A stretch of 64,000 nt of DNA from Oscillospiraceae bacterium (GCA_015068725.1 SVKA01000004.1:1-64000); one strand, 5' to 3'; positions 51,972-60,679 are shown, counted from the stretch's first letter. Made by a program: numbers and translations. Notes: generated from the sequence alone by a model not told the origin.

Positions 51972-53842
51972 TACCTAATTACAAAAGCGGCAAATTTATA
52001 TGGGTGAAGCGGTGTGTCGAGGATAATGGTATCGTTTTCGATGTGTCCTTCACAGTTAATAAACGTGGCCGATTTAAAGCTTTTGGTGATTTTGATTTTT
52101 GCATTATCAACTGTATCCTCAAATAAATTCCACAAGCCTACAGTCAAGGAGGCGTTATCCTCTTTTGCCATTGTATAAAGATAGGGATAATTTCCGTCAA
52201 TGTGAGCGGGCAAGGAGTCTTTGCTTATCCACATAACGGCATTTTCTACCTGGCGACGACGTGCATATGACGTAAACCAGCCTACTTTATTTTTTGCGAC
52301 GTTTGCATCGAAATTGAATACAAGGAATTTTATGCCGTCTGCGTTTTCGTATGTATATGCACACGGATACATGTTGCTGCCTTTTTTTATGTACGATAAA
52401 ACATCAACCCTGTCTGCTGTTTTTATTGGTGAAACCTCAGGGCCCGGGTCGAGTCTTGTATATAAATCTTCGTTTGGAAAATACTCTTGCGGCACATCGG
52501 CAAAGCCTTGCACCTGGTATTCATCTGCATTTAGTAAATTTTCAATTCCGACATCAATACCACGGCCCATAAGAATTTTTGCAGCCGTTATATCAATTAT
52601 ATTTCCGTTTTTAAGTTCATGCTCTTTTATATGTCTTGCGTTTTCGCCGAAAAGAATGTTTACATATCCATCTTCGTATGTTATTGGCAACGAATTTGCA
52701 GCCAAAAAGAAAAGCGATGGATATTCAAGATATTTTTGTATATCATCGGTTTCGAGGACTTCGGCATCCTCGTGAAGCTTCATCACGTTGTACGGGCGAA
52801 GACCAACACATTTTTTGCCACAAAAATGCTTGTCGATTTCCTCATAAAGAGGCATATTTTTAACCATGTTATCTATATACCCTGTTTCATAAGTCGGATA
52901 TGACACATAGTCAAGCATATATTTTAGTATTCCGTCTGTTTCACCGCTTGCACGCAAAATCATATCATAACATTCGAGCCTTGATGCAGAGCAGCCAAAT
53001 CTTGGGCGAGGATATACATCGCCTTCTGCAAATATTTCATAGCCGCGGTTTTTGCACCAGTTTGCTTCAGTTCTTTGATACTCGGCCAAAACTCCCAACG
53101 GCTCTTCCCAATAGGGCGCGCCAATAAGACGCACAAATGGCTTTGTATCACCTGCCATAACGTCTGTTACATCGTGGATATATCCCCAGTTATAACAAGC
53201 ACAAACGCCAAGCCTTATTGTTGGTGATACACTGTCAAGTGTCCGTCGCAAAGCTTTTGCAAAATTTATCATAGAGTCGTTTTGCGCCTTTATCCATGCA
53301 CTGCGGTATTTATTTTTGCCACCGCTAACAAGATAGGGTTTGAGCTCTTGAGGAGTAATTTTTTCGCCGAGTTCTTCTTCGATTTTTGCCATATGCAAAT
53401 CGCAAAAGCATCCAAAATCTCGTCCTCTCATATCAAGACGAAAATCGTCATCGAGCATAATCATATCAGGACCGCACTCGGCAATGTTTTTTACCCATGT
53501 GCAAAAATCGTTTTTAAAGTTTTTGCCCAAAGGACAAAAAGCACCTGTTTCACCTACGTGCATACTGTGAATATATTGATAATTTGAAGGATTGCCAACC
53601 TTAGTTACCGTATGACCAAAGGTTTCTCCGAGCCATATTATTGTTTCAAATCCGTTTTCTTTATAATATGCAACAAGCTCTTTTAATATTTTGAGATTTT
53701 CGGGCGAGGTGAATGAATAATCAAGCTCTCTTGCAATTGCGAGTGCAACTCTTGCAGCGCCGCATCTTTTTAATTCATTAAGTGTTTCTTCTTTTTTAAA
53801 ATGTGGATCGGTTGCCGCAACAGGTACAGATATTTTATACAT
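51968..53842 (-). CDS. Large hypothetical protein, glycosidase-like TIM barrel
   Basis: I do not recognise the family of this 624-residue protein. The N-terminal half looks like a (beta/alpha)8 barrel: KISVPVAATDPHF, ETIIWLGETFGHT, GPDMIMLDDDFRLDMRG and RLGVCACYNWGYIHD. The last two are acidic or strand-end stretches like those of glycoside hydrolase catalytic sites. The middle (LKNGNIIDITAAKILMGRGIDVGI) resembles the amidotransferase-like domain of GH42-type enzymes. The end is beta-rich (YPYLYTMAKEDNASLTVGLWNLFED). No signal peptide is seen. The start was moved to ATG 53842 with AAAGGA upstream. A sugar-processing role is inference from shape and neighbours. Confidence 0.6.
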   Translation of the reverse strand: MYKISVPVAATDPHFKKEETLNELKRCGAARVALAIARELDYSFTSPENLKILKELVAYYKENGFETIIWLGETFGHTVTKVGNPSNYQYIHSMHVGETGAFCPLGKNFKNDFCTWVKNIAECGPDMIMLDDDFRLDMRGRDFGCFCDLHMAKIEEELGEKITPQELKPYLVSGGKNKYRSAWIKAQNDSMINFAKALRRTLDSVSPTIRLGVCACYNWGYIHDVTDVMAGDTKPFVRLIGAPYWEEPLGVLAEYQRTEANWCKNRGYEIFAEGDVYPRPRFGCSASRLECYDMILRASGETDGILKYMLDYVSYPTYETGYIDNMVKNMPLYEEIDKHFCGKKCVGLRPYNVMKLHEDAEVLETDDIQKYLEYPSLFFLAANSLPITYEDGYVNILFGENARHIKEHELKNGNIIDITAAKILMGRGIDVGIENLLNADEYQVQGFADVPQEYFPNEDLYTRLDPGPEVSPIKTADRVDVLSYIKKGSNMYPCAYTYENADGIKFLVFNFDANVAKNKVGWFTSYARRRQVENAVMWISKDSLPAHIDGNYPYLYTMAKEDNASLTVGLWNLFEDTVDNAKIKITKSFKSATFINCEGHIENDTIILDTPLHPYKFAAFVIRY

Positions 53843-53904
53843 AAGCTTTATATTCCTTTCAAACAGATTGCATAATTTCACACATCAATTTTATCATAAT
53901 AAAA

Positions 53905-53947
53905 AAATAATGCAATATAATATTTTCCCGTTATATTGCATTATTTT
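53905..53947 (-). terminator. Long AT-rich inverted repeat, terminator of the HAD-GtrA gene
   Basis: AAATAATGCAATATAA (53905-53920) and TTATATTGCATTATTT (53931-53946) are perfect 16-base arms around 10 bases. On the minus strand the stem is followed by a T-run, as expected for a terminator after the gene ending at 53981. Confidence 0.7.
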
Positions 53948-53980
53948 CCTGATGATTGTACAGTAGAGATGATGCTTACA

Positions 53981-54955
53981 TTATGGGCGTTTGGTGTTTT
54001 TAAACGCAAAAAACTTCATCATAAGAAATGTAACAGGTATGCCTATTATACCTGCAAGTATATACGCAATAAGCTCGTCAAGATGCAGCAGATTGTAAAC
54101 TATAAACACAATTACATTTTGAATTATAAAATTTGGTATATACGAAATGGCAAATTTTATAAATCTTACAAAGCCGAGTGGTGCTTTGAATGTTAAAAAC
54201 GAATTAAGCAGATATGATATCACAAGGCTCGTTATATAACCTAAAACAAAGGCTGTGTTTGGGTAAAATAAAAGTGAATACAAAATTGAAAATAAGACAC
54301 TATTTACAGTATTTACAGCCCCGATAAACACAAATGATAAAAACTGTCGGTCAAAAACCATTTTAACAAGCTTTTTTATGGGCGTAAGCTTGTAGTCATT
54401 CCACTTTATCAAGGTTTCGCCCGAGACAATATAGCTTTCATTTTTTGCAAGCTCTGCAAGTGGCGAATCAGAGAGTGAATCTGAATAAAAATGCTCATAT
54501 TCTATATCACCAAGCTGCGCTTTCAGACGTGAAACCTTTTCTTCTCCATAGCAGTTGAGTCCGTCATATTTTCCGTCGTGTAAATTTACACGAGAGGCGA
54601 TAAGAGTTTTTATACCAAGCCTTTTGCATATCGGCTGAAGTAAAAACTCGGGAGAAGCGGAAATTACAATATCATCATCACGGTGATTGTCAAGATACCA
54701 CTTTTTTATGCCGCTCTCGTGTGTATCCCAAAAGGAATCAACCATCTGTTCAATATTTTTGACATCTTTAAAAAAGCTATAAAATCTTTCTTTAAACTGT
54801 GTTTTATCATATATTCCTATAATGTATAGAAAGAACATCCATGCCTGATAGGGAAGCCACAAGAGCACGCGAGGTTGTTTTTTTACACAGTAAAAGTAAA
54901 AATGCGTTGTGCTGTCGCCGTTATATATGGTTTTATCAAAATCGTAAACGTTCAT
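53981..54955 (-). CDS. HAD-IB phosphatase fused to GtrA-family membrane domain
   Basis: The 324-residue protein joins two domains. Residues 1-195 form a haloacid-dehalogenase fold: the nucleophile motif is VYDFDKTIYNGD, motif II is VISASPEFLLQP, and a motif-III/IV region EHFYSDSLSDSPLA resembles phosphoserine phosphatase-like HAD-IB enzymes. Residues 210-320 form a four-helix GtrA domain (FVFIGAVNTVNSVLFSILYSLLF, FVLGYITSLVISYLLNSFLTF). GtrA proteins move or modify polyprenyl-phosphate-linked sugars. The fusion suggests a membrane-tethered phosphatase acting on a lipid-linked or sugar phosphate. It follows the MATE gene closely, and an operon is likely. Confidence 0.82.
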   Translation of the reverse strand: MNVYDFDKTIYNGDSTTHFYFYCVKKQPRVLLWLPYQAWMFFLYIIGIYDKTQFKERFYSFFKDVKNIEQMVDSFWDTHESGIKKWYLDNHRDDDIVISASPEFLLQPICKRLGIKTLIASRVNLHDGKYDGLNCYGEEKVSRLKAQLGDIEYEHFYSDSLSDSPLAELAKNESYIVSGETLIKWNDYKLTPIKKLVKMVFDRQFLSFVFIGAVNTVNSVLFSILYSLLFYPNTAFVLGYITSLVISYLLNSFLTFKAPLGFVRFIKFAISYIPNFIIQNVIVFIVYNLLHLDELIAYILAGIIGIPVTFLMMKFFAFKNTKRP

Positions 54956-55002
54956 TTTTTACCCTTCCTTTGCAGTTCAATATAAAACGCAAACAGCAAT
55001 CT

Positions 55003-56355
55003 TTATCCAAGGTTACATATGCGAGATTTATATACTCTGCGATACAGTATAATACTTGCAATAAGAGATCCTGCCTCTGCTATGGGATATGACCACCATA
55101 CAGGCTCAAGTCCGAGTTTGCTTAGTAAGTATGCAGCAGGAAGCAGAAGTATTATCTGTCTTAAAAGAGATACAACAAGACTGTTTATACCAAGCCCCAC
55201 CGCTTGAAACAGAGTCGAAAGAGTAATTCCTATTGCAGCTGAGGTAAAGCACAGGCTTATAATACGAAGTGCAGGAACGCCGATTTCAATCATCTCGGGT
55301 GTGGCGTCGAAAATCATAAGAAGCGGTATGGGGAATGCCCAGAAAATTACTGTGCCGATAAGCATTATTAAAAAGGCAATTATAATGCCATATTTTAGTG
55401 CAGAGAGCAATCTTTGTTTATTGCGCGCGCCGTATGAATAACCGAGTATCGGCATAAGTCCCTGTGTCATACCAAACACAGGCATAAATATAAACGATTG
55501 AAGCTTAAAATATATTCCAAAAATCGATACTGCAACCTCTGAAAAGTTAATAAGAATTTTGTTTAGTGCTGTTGTAAGTACCGAGCCGATTGCCTGCATA
55601 ACAATTGAGGGTACACCTACAACGTATATATCCTTTACGGTTTTAAAATTCCATTTAAAGCCTTTGAAGGTTATATGTACGTCGTGTTTTTTTGCAAATA
55701 TAACGATTATTGAAAAAATCATTGCAGAAATCTGACCTATTACAGTTGCTATCGCCGCGCCTGCAATGCCCATTTGTGGCACACCAAAATATCCAAAAAT
55801 AAAAATCGGGTCTAAAATTATATTTACAATCGCGCCTGTAAGTTGGAAAAGCATTGGATAAATCATATTACCTGTTGCCTGAAGCGTTTTTTCAAGTATA
55901 CATTGAACAAAGCAGCCTATTGACAGGTATATTACAATATTTGTGTATGTGCAGCTGAATTGTTTTACCTGCGCACTTGCCTGCATCATAGAAAAATAGG
56001 GATCAATGAAGAAAAAACCCAAAACAACAAATGCAATCCAGCTGATAACCGCCAACAGCAAGCCGTGAGTTGCCGCACTGTCTGCCTCTGCAAAACGTTT
56101 TTCGCCAAGACGTCTTGATACTAATGAGTTTATACCTACACCTGTGCCGACGGCAACTGAAACCATAAGCATCTGTATCGGGAATGCAAGCGATATTGCA
56201 GTCAGACCCTCCTGGCTGTAATGAGATATAAACATACTGTCAACTATGTTATAAAGTGCTTGTATTAGCATTGAAAACATACTTGGCAGTGACATTGAAA
56301 TTATTAGCTTCATCATTGGCGTAGACGCCATTTTATTTTCTCTTAGCTGTTCCAT
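55003..56355 (-). CDS. MATE-family multidrug/drug-sodium antiporter
   Basis: The 450-residue protein has about 12 hydrophobic segments and MATE features: MSLPSMFSMLIQALYNIVDSMFISHYSQEGLTAISLAFPIQ at the start and GMTQGLMPILGYSYGARNKQRLLSALKYG in the second half. These carriers export drugs, organic cations or lipid-like molecules using ion gradients; the substrate is unknown. AAGGAG is 8 bases before the ATG. It lies 47 bases upstream of the HAD-GtrA gene. Confidence 0.92.
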   Translation of the reverse strand: MEQLRENKMASTPMMKLIISMSLPSMFSMLIQALYNIVDSMFISHYSQEGLTAISLAFPIQMLMVSVAVGTGVGINSLVSRRLGEKRFAEADSAATHGLLLAVISWIAFVVLGFFFIDPYFSMMQASAQVKQFSCTYTNIVIYLSIGCFVQCILEKTLQATGNMIYPMLFQLTGAIVNIILDPIFIFGYFGVPQMGIAGAAIATVIGQISAMIFSIIVIFAKKHDVHITFKGFKWNFKTVKDIYVVGVPSIVMQAIGSVLTTALNKILINFSEVAVSIFGIYFKLQSFIFMPVFGMTQGLMPILGYSYGARNKQRLLSALKYGIIIAFLIMLIGTVIFWAFPIPLLMIFDATPEMIEIGVPALRIISLCFTSAAIGITLSTLFQAVGLGINSLVVSLLRQIILLLPAAYLLSKLGLEPVWWSYPIAEAGSLIASIILYRRVYKSRICNLG

Positions 56356-56451
56356 TTCTGCTCTCCTTAAATGTTAAATAAAAAATCTTTTCTATTATAA
56401 CATAAAACGAATAAAAAGTAAATAAGTTTGCCTGAATTTTATGTGCATACG

Positions 56452-56482
56452 TAAAAAACTTCAAGCGCAAAGGCTCGAAGCT
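56452..56482 (-). terminator. Probable terminator after sdpI
   Basis: On the minus strand AAAAGCTTCGAGC pairs with GCTTGAAGTTTTTT, with one bulge and one wobble. The T-run is at the end. Confidence 0.6.
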
Positions 56483-56495
56483 TTTTAATCTCGGG

Positions 56496-57110
56496 CTATT
56501 TGGTTCGTATAATTTTGATTGAATATATAACAGATATAATGATGTAGGGTATCAGTAAAATAAGAGCGATAATCGCAAAGGCGGGCGGTAAAAAGATTGA
56601 TATAAGAAACAAAATTCCCATAATGACCGTTTCAAAACCTATAAAACGGTTTATTTTTCTTGCCTTCTGTGTATCTATATCATAATTTTTTACATAGTCA
56701 AGTTTTGGCAGATAGTTTCCTATCACAATCAGTATACAGCCCACAAGAAGAGCCACAACCCTTCTTATATCGACAATCCATCCAAGGCTGAAGCCGATCG
56801 TTATTGTTTGTAAAACAATTGACATAACGGGGATAATCCACTTTGTCACTTTCTCAAATTTTGGGCGTTCGCCGTGCTTGTGGGCGTTTATATCGTATAC
56901 AAAGCAGGAAAAAAATTGTAAAACAGCCATCAAAAATGGCAGTCCGAATACGACAAAGCTCTTTGATGCAAAGTTGTCAGGCTCGTTATTTATATTAAAA
57001 TGAATTGCCATTGTATCGGGAAGATTCTCCCACAATGCTACACCCAAAAGAATGGGCAAAAGACATACAAAAGATGTTACAATAAAACTTTTCCATTTTA
57101 TAAATTTCAT
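56496..57110 (-). CDS. sdpI: SdpI-family membrane protein (DUF1648 + SdpI)
   Basis: The 204-residue protein has about six membrane helices. An N-terminal DUF1648 segment reads LPDTMAIHFNINNEPDNFASKS, and a C-terminal SdpI domain has the GIVLIVIGNYLPK-type stretch (LVGCILIVIGNYLPKLDYVKNYD). In B. subtilis SdpI gives immunity to the SDP toxin and signals to the repressor SdpR. Its start overlaps the sdpR stop as ATGA, so both are made together. No SDP toxin gene (sdpABC) is in the window, so it may sense an external peptide or have another role. Confidence 0.88.
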   Translation of the reverse strand: MKFIKWKSFIVTSFVCLLPILLGVALWENLPDTMAIHFNINNEPDNFASKSFVVFGLPFLMAVLQFFSCFVYDINAHKHGERPKFEKVTKWIIPVMSIVLQTITIGFSLGWIVDIRRVVALLVGCILIVIGNYLPKLDYVKNYDIDTQKARKINRFIGFETVIMGILFLISIFLPPAFAIIALILLIPYIIISVIYSIKIIRTK

Positions 57111-57376
57111 TGTTTATTACCTCCCAGTTTATAAATCCATGATAACACATCTTCAAATACAGACGTGTTTAATTCATAGTAAATAAAATTTTTGCATTTT
57201 TGTTCTGCAATAAGGTCTGCACTTTTTAGCTTTGACAGATGATATGAAACTGTTGCGCCCGTCAGTTTGAACTGCTCTGCAATTTCCCCTGCAGACTTTC
57301 TGCCGCTCTTTAACATTTGCAATATATCCCTGCGCACAGGGTCGGATATTGCCTTGAATGTTTCATTCATTCCCAT
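57107..57376 (-). CDS. sdpR: ArsR-family transcriptional repressor, SdpR-like
   Basis: The 89-residue winged-helix protein (KAISDPVRRDILQMLKSGRKSAGEIAEQF, TGATVSYHLSKLKSADLI) is close to SdpR. It lacks the CxC metal site of the arsenic sensor and has a single Cys (QKCKNF). The AAAGGAG site overlaps the end of a 32-base palindrome that probably is its own operator. It is co-translated with sdpI. Confidence 0.9.
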   Translation of the reverse strand: MGMNETFKAISDPVRRDILQMLKSGRKSAGEIAEQFKLTGATVSYHLSKLKSADLIAEQKCKNFIYYELNTSVFEDVLSWIYKLGGNKQ

Positions 57377-57392
57377 TTTATCACTCCTTTAG

Positions 57393-57424
57393 CAATCTAT
57401 TTAGAAATATTTCTAAATAGATTG
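57393..57424. promoter_or_regulatory. Perfect 32-bp palindrome, operator O1 of sdpRI
   Basis: The palindrome CAATCTATTTAGAAAT plus its exact mirror (57393-57424) contains half-sites CTATTTAGA and TCTAAATAG separated by 6 bases. It overlaps the -10 box (minus strand TACAAT, 57426-57421) and the transcription start, so a bound repressor would block RNA polymerase. Confidence 0.8.
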
Positions 57425-57449
57425 TATCACGGGCAATATATAAAGTCAA
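57421..57449 (-). promoter_or_regulatory. SigA-type promoter of sdpRI
   Basis: On the minus strand TTGACT (57449-57444), 17 bases, TACAAT (57426-57421). It lies between the two palindromes. Confidence 0.75.
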
Positions 57450-57481
57450 GACCTATTTAGAAAAAAATCTAAATAGGTCTT
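57448..57481. promoter_or_regulatory. Second inverted repeat, operator O2 of sdpRI
   Basis: AAGACCTATTTAGA (57448-57461) and TCTAAATAGGTCTT (57468-57481) are perfect 14-base arms around six A residues. They include the same CTATTTAGA half-sites with the same 6-base spacing as the first palindrome. It touches the -35 box. It could double as a terminator for bioY, but no T-run follows on that strand. Confidence 0.7.
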
Positions 57482-57503
57482 TTGGATGCAGATAATTTTA
57501 TTA

Positions 57504-58046
57504 TTAGAATAATTCTGATTTAGTATGTTTTAATATAATCAGGGCAATATATGCTGCCATAGCTGCTTTGATAATATCGAAAATTATAAATGGGAGAGCG
57601 CCGACTAACAGCGCAGAAATAAAAGTTGTTTTAGTCAGCAGGGCAAGGTGTGCACTTCCAAATAAATAGCATACAAAAAGCGATGCGAGCATACTTAAAA
57701 ATAATTTAAGAAAGCCGACGGATTTTTTGTCCCGACTAAAAAAACTAATTATAATTGTTATGAAAGGATACGAGAGTATGTATCCGCCAGTAGGGCCAGA
57801 AAGAATGGCTAATCCGCCTGACAACCTTCCAAATACAGGCAAGCCGCACGCTCCAATAAGTATGTATGCAAGCATTGATATTGAAGAATATTTTGGACTG
57901 AGCAGTGCACCACACAAAAAAACGCCAAAAAGCGACATGCTTATTTGCACCTGACCTGCCGGTATTGGTATTACAAGTTGTGCACATATGGCAGTGAGTG
58001 CACAAAATACCGATGAAAAGAGTAATTGTTTTGTTTTAAAATTCAC
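57504..58046 (-). CDS. bioY: Biotin transporter S component BioY
   Basis: The 180-residue membrane protein has about six helices and the BioY motifs SSVFCALTAICAQLVIPIPAG-QVQISMSLFGVFLCGALL and GGLAILSGPTGGYILSYP. BioY binds biotin as the S component of an ECF transporter; the shared T and ATPase subunits are elsewhere. The GTG start has GAGGGAG upstream. No biotin synthesis genes are present here, which suggests salvage. Confidence 0.94.
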   Translation of the reverse strand: MNFKTKQLLFSSVFCALTAICAQLVIPIPAGQVQISMSLFGVFLCGALLSPKYSSISMLAYILIGACGLPVFGRLSGGLAILSGPTGGYILSYPFITIIISFFSRDKKSVGFLKLFLSMLASLFVCYLFGSAHLALLTKTTFISALLVGALPFIIFDIIKAAMAAYIALIILKHTKSELF

Positions 58047-58069
58047 AGTTATTCTCCCTCATAAATAGT

Positions 58070-58534
58070 TTAGTGTTGTTTTTTCTTTCTTAATTCAGAA
58101 AAGAAATTGCTCAAAAGTGCGCTGCAATCTTCTTTTAATATTCCGCCGCTAACAGATACATTGTGATTAAATAAATTTGGAACAAACAAATCCACAACCG
58201 AGCCTGCTGCACCTGCTTTTTTATCAAATGCACCAAAATATACGTTTTTTATTCTGCTTTGTATAATTGCGCCACTGCACATTGCACACGGCTCGAGGGT
58301 AACATATAAATCGCACTCTTCGAGTCGCCACGAGTCAAGCTTTTTATTTGCTTTATCTATGGCGAGAATTTCTGCATGATATGTGGCGTGCTTTTTTGTT
58401 TCGCGAAGATTGTGCGCGCGGCTTATTATTTTGCCGTCGCAGACAACAACTGCACCAATGGGGCACTCGCCTTTTAGCGCTGCTTTTTTAGCCTCGCATA
58501 TTGCCGCCTTCATAAATTTTATATCAAATGCCAT
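58070..58534 (-). CDS. tadA: tRNA-specific adenosine deaminase
   Basis: TadA converts A34 to inosine in tRNA-Arg(ACG). The 154-residue protein has the zinc motifs TYHAEILAID (HAE) and EPCAMCSGAIIQSRI (PCxxC), preceded by GECPIGAVVVCDGKII. The start was moved to ATG 58534, with GAGGA 9 bases upstream, giving the usual short N-terminus. It is 24 bases upstream of bioY and may be co-transcribed. Confidence 0.93.
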   Translation of the reverse strand: MAFDIKFMKAAICEAKKAALKGECPIGAVVVCDGKIISRAHNLRETKKHATYHAEILAIDKANKKLDSWRLEECDLYVTLEPCAMCSGAIIQSRIKNVYFGAFDKKAGAAGSVVDLFVPNLFNHNVSVSGGILKEDCSALLSNFFSELRKKKQH

Positions 58535-58670
58535 ATAAGTATCCTCGTTTCGCATAAAATTTTGGTAAAATATATTATATATTTTAAAAAATTACTCGAC
58601 ATTTGTCAAGAAATGTGTTAAATTAAAAGTAAGAAAAAATTTTTGTAAATATGTGAAAGGATGCCAGCAA

Positions 58671-59045
58671 ATGAAGAAATGTTTTAAATGCGAGCGTGAG
58701 TTTGATGATGATGTGCAGTTTTGCCCGGGATGTGGTACAAAGCTTGACGAAGTACAATCCGTTCAGGCGCTTGAAATTAAAGAAGATAAAAAGAAAAATA
58801 CCAATAATGAGCCTGTAAGCGTTGGCGAATGGCTGGTTATGCTTGTTAATATCATACCGTTTATAGGACAGCTTATATATTTTGTCATAATGCTTGTATG
58901 GGCGTTTTCGGATAATATAAAGCCGAGTAAAAAAACCTTTGCAAAAGCAACCCTTATTATATATGCCATATCGGTAGCTATTCTAATTGCGGCGTTTTTT
59001 CTTATATTTATAGGTGGAATAGGGTTGTCGTTACTTTATTGGTGA
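58671..59045 (+). CDS. Zinc-ribbon membrane protein
   Basis: The 124-residue protein has an N-terminal zinc ribbon (KKCFKCEREFDDDVQFCPGCGTKLDE, CxxC...CxxC), a charged linker and two hydrophobic segments (WLVMLVNIIPFIGQLIYFVIMLVWAF, LIIYAISVAILIAAFFLIFIGGI). Such proteins are widespread in Clostridia without a known role. AAAGGA lies upstream of ATG 58671; the track's 58653 start does not have a site. A promoter-like TCGACA-17-TAAATT precedes it. Confidence 0.75.
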   Translation: MKKCFKCEREFDDDVQFCPGCGTKLDEVQSVQALEIKEDKKKNTNNEPVSVGEWLVMLVNIIPFIGQLIYFVIMLVWAFSDNIKPSKKTFAKATLIIYAISVAILIAAFFLIFIGGIGLSLLYW

Positions 59046-59101
59046 CAGTATATTTGTTTGGAAACAAACTTTTATAATAAAAATAAACGGAGGGGAAAAA
59101 T

Positions 59102-60610
59102 TTGGAACAAACAGTTTGGCTACAACAGACAATTTGGACAATAGTGCCGCCAATCGTAGCGATTGCGCTTGCGCTTTGTACCAAAGAGGTGTACTTCTCA
59201 CTCTTGATAGGCATTATTTCAGGAGCACTTATGTACACGAATTTTAATCCGATAGGAGCTGTTGAAACGACATTTAGCATTATATCGGATAAGGTTGGAG
59301 GAAATATGAACATTATCATATTCCTCGTTTTACTTGGAATGCTTGTTGCACTTATGAATAAATCAGGTGCTACACGCGCGTATGGTAACTGGGCGAAAAA
59401 ATCAATAAAATCAAAACGTGGTGCGCTTGCTGCTACATCGGCACTAGGTGCTTTGATTTTTGTTGACGACTATTTTAACTGTCTTACAGTTGGAACGGTT
59501 ATGCGTCCTGTGACAGATGCTCACAAAATTTCAAGAGCAAAGCTTGCATATATTATTGATGCAACGGCCGCACCAATATGCATAATCGCACCTATTTCAA
59601 GCTGGGCAGCTGCAGTTGGCTCATCACTTCCAGAGGGAAGCACGATAGACGGCTTTACATTGTTTTTGCAGACAATACCGTTTAACCTTTATGCGCTTTT
59701 GACGCTTGCAATGATCGTATTTTTGATTATTACAAACTTTGACTTTGGCGCTATGAAAAAGAGCGTTTATACAGAAAATGCAGGTATGGATGTTGTGAGT
59801 GGCGAGGATGCGTCTGCAGAAAATGCTAAAGGTAAGATTATAGACCTTGTAGCACCTATTTTGATTTTGATTGTTTTGTGCGTGCTTGCTATGCTTTATA
59901 CAGGCGGAATTACTGATGGTGTTGGCATTGTAAATGCGTTTGCAGATTGTGATGCTTCATTGTCGCTTGCTATGGGTTCGTTCTTTGCGATTATTCTTAC
60001 ATTTATTTTGTACATACCGCGCAAGGTTATTACCTTTACTGAGTTTGCTCAAAGTCTTGTTGATGGATTTAAGGCTATGGTACCTGCAATTCTAATTTTG
60101 ACATTTGCGTGGACGCTCAGCGGTATCTGCTCAGAGGATTATCTTAACCTCGGCGGTTATGTAAGTGGAGTTGTTGAGCAGAGCAATATGTCATTTGCAT
60201 TACTACCGGCAATATTCTTCCTTGTTGCACTTGGTCTTGCTTTTTCAACAGGTACTTCATGGGGAACATTTGCTATACTCATTCCGATTGCTATGACAAT
60301 CTTCTCGGGCGAAGCGTCTCATTTGGCAGTTGTTACAATTTCATCTATACTTGCAGGTGCTGTTTGTGGCGACCACATTTCACCAATTTCTGATACAACG
60401 ATTTTGTCATCGACAGGTGCTCAGTGTAACCATATTGAACACGTTTCAACACAGATACCGTATGCACTGCTTGTAGCAGGCTGCTGTTTGGTAGGTTATG
60501 TTGTTTCCGGTGTTACAAATAATGGTTGGATGGGACTTTTGGTTTCGGCAGTTGTTTTGTTTGCTGTATTATTTGCACTATATGCGGTTTCAAAGAAAAA
60601 GCAAGCATAA
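59102..60610 (+). CDS. NhaC-family Na+/H+ antiporter
   Basis: The 502-residue polytopic protein fits the NhaC/ion-transporter superfamily: IIFLVLLGMLVALMNKSGATRAYGNWA, LGALIFVDDYFNCLTVGTVMRPVTDAHKISRAKLAYIIDATAAPICIIAPISSWAA and FSTGTSWGTFAILIPIAMTI, GDHISPISDTTILSSTGAQCNHIEHVSTQ. Family members exchange sodium for protons or act as amino-acid antiporters. The TTG start has GGAGGGG upstream. Confidence 0.88.
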   Translation: MEQTVWLQQTIWTIVPPIVAIALALCTKEVYFSLLIGIISGALMYTNFNPIGAVETTFSIISDKVGGNMNIIIFLVLLGMLVALMNKSGATRAYGNWAKKSIKSKRGALAATSALGALIFVDDYFNCLTVGTVMRPVTDAHKISRAKLAYIIDATAAPICIIAPISSWAAAVGSSLPEGSTIDGFTLFLQTIPFNLYALLTLAMIVFLIITNFDFGAMKKSVYTENAGMDVVSGEDASAENAKGKIIDLVAPILILIVLCVLAMLYTGGITDGVGIVNAFADCDASLSLAMGSFFAIILTFILYIPRKVITFTEFAQSLVDGFKAMVPAILILTFAWTLSGICSEDYLNLGGYVSGVVEQSNMSFALLPAIFFLVALGLAFSTGTSWGTFAILIPIAMTIFSGEASHLAVVTISSILAGAVCGDHISPISDTTILSSTGAQCNHIEHVSTQIPYALLVAGCCLVGYVVSGVTNNGWMGLLVSAVVLFAVLFALYAVSKKKQA

Positions 60611-60641
60611 TTATATTTGATGAAACTATAAAAAAATAAAG

Positions 60642-60673
60642 AAAGTGTGTATGAAAATCTTCATACACACTTT
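60642..60673. terminator. Bidirectional terminator between the NhaC gene and hydE
   Basis: AAAGTGTGTATGAA (60642-60655), loop AATC, TTCATACACACTTT (60660-60673): a perfect 14-bp stem with T-rich ends. Confidence 0.9.
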
Positions 60674-60679
60674 TTAATA

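Noticed and set aside
52221-52775. Plus-strand 184-residue ORF inside the glycosidase-like gene
   Set aside because: It lies wholly antisense to a long well-formed gene, has low-complexity Ser/Phe/Tyr composition and no ribosome site.
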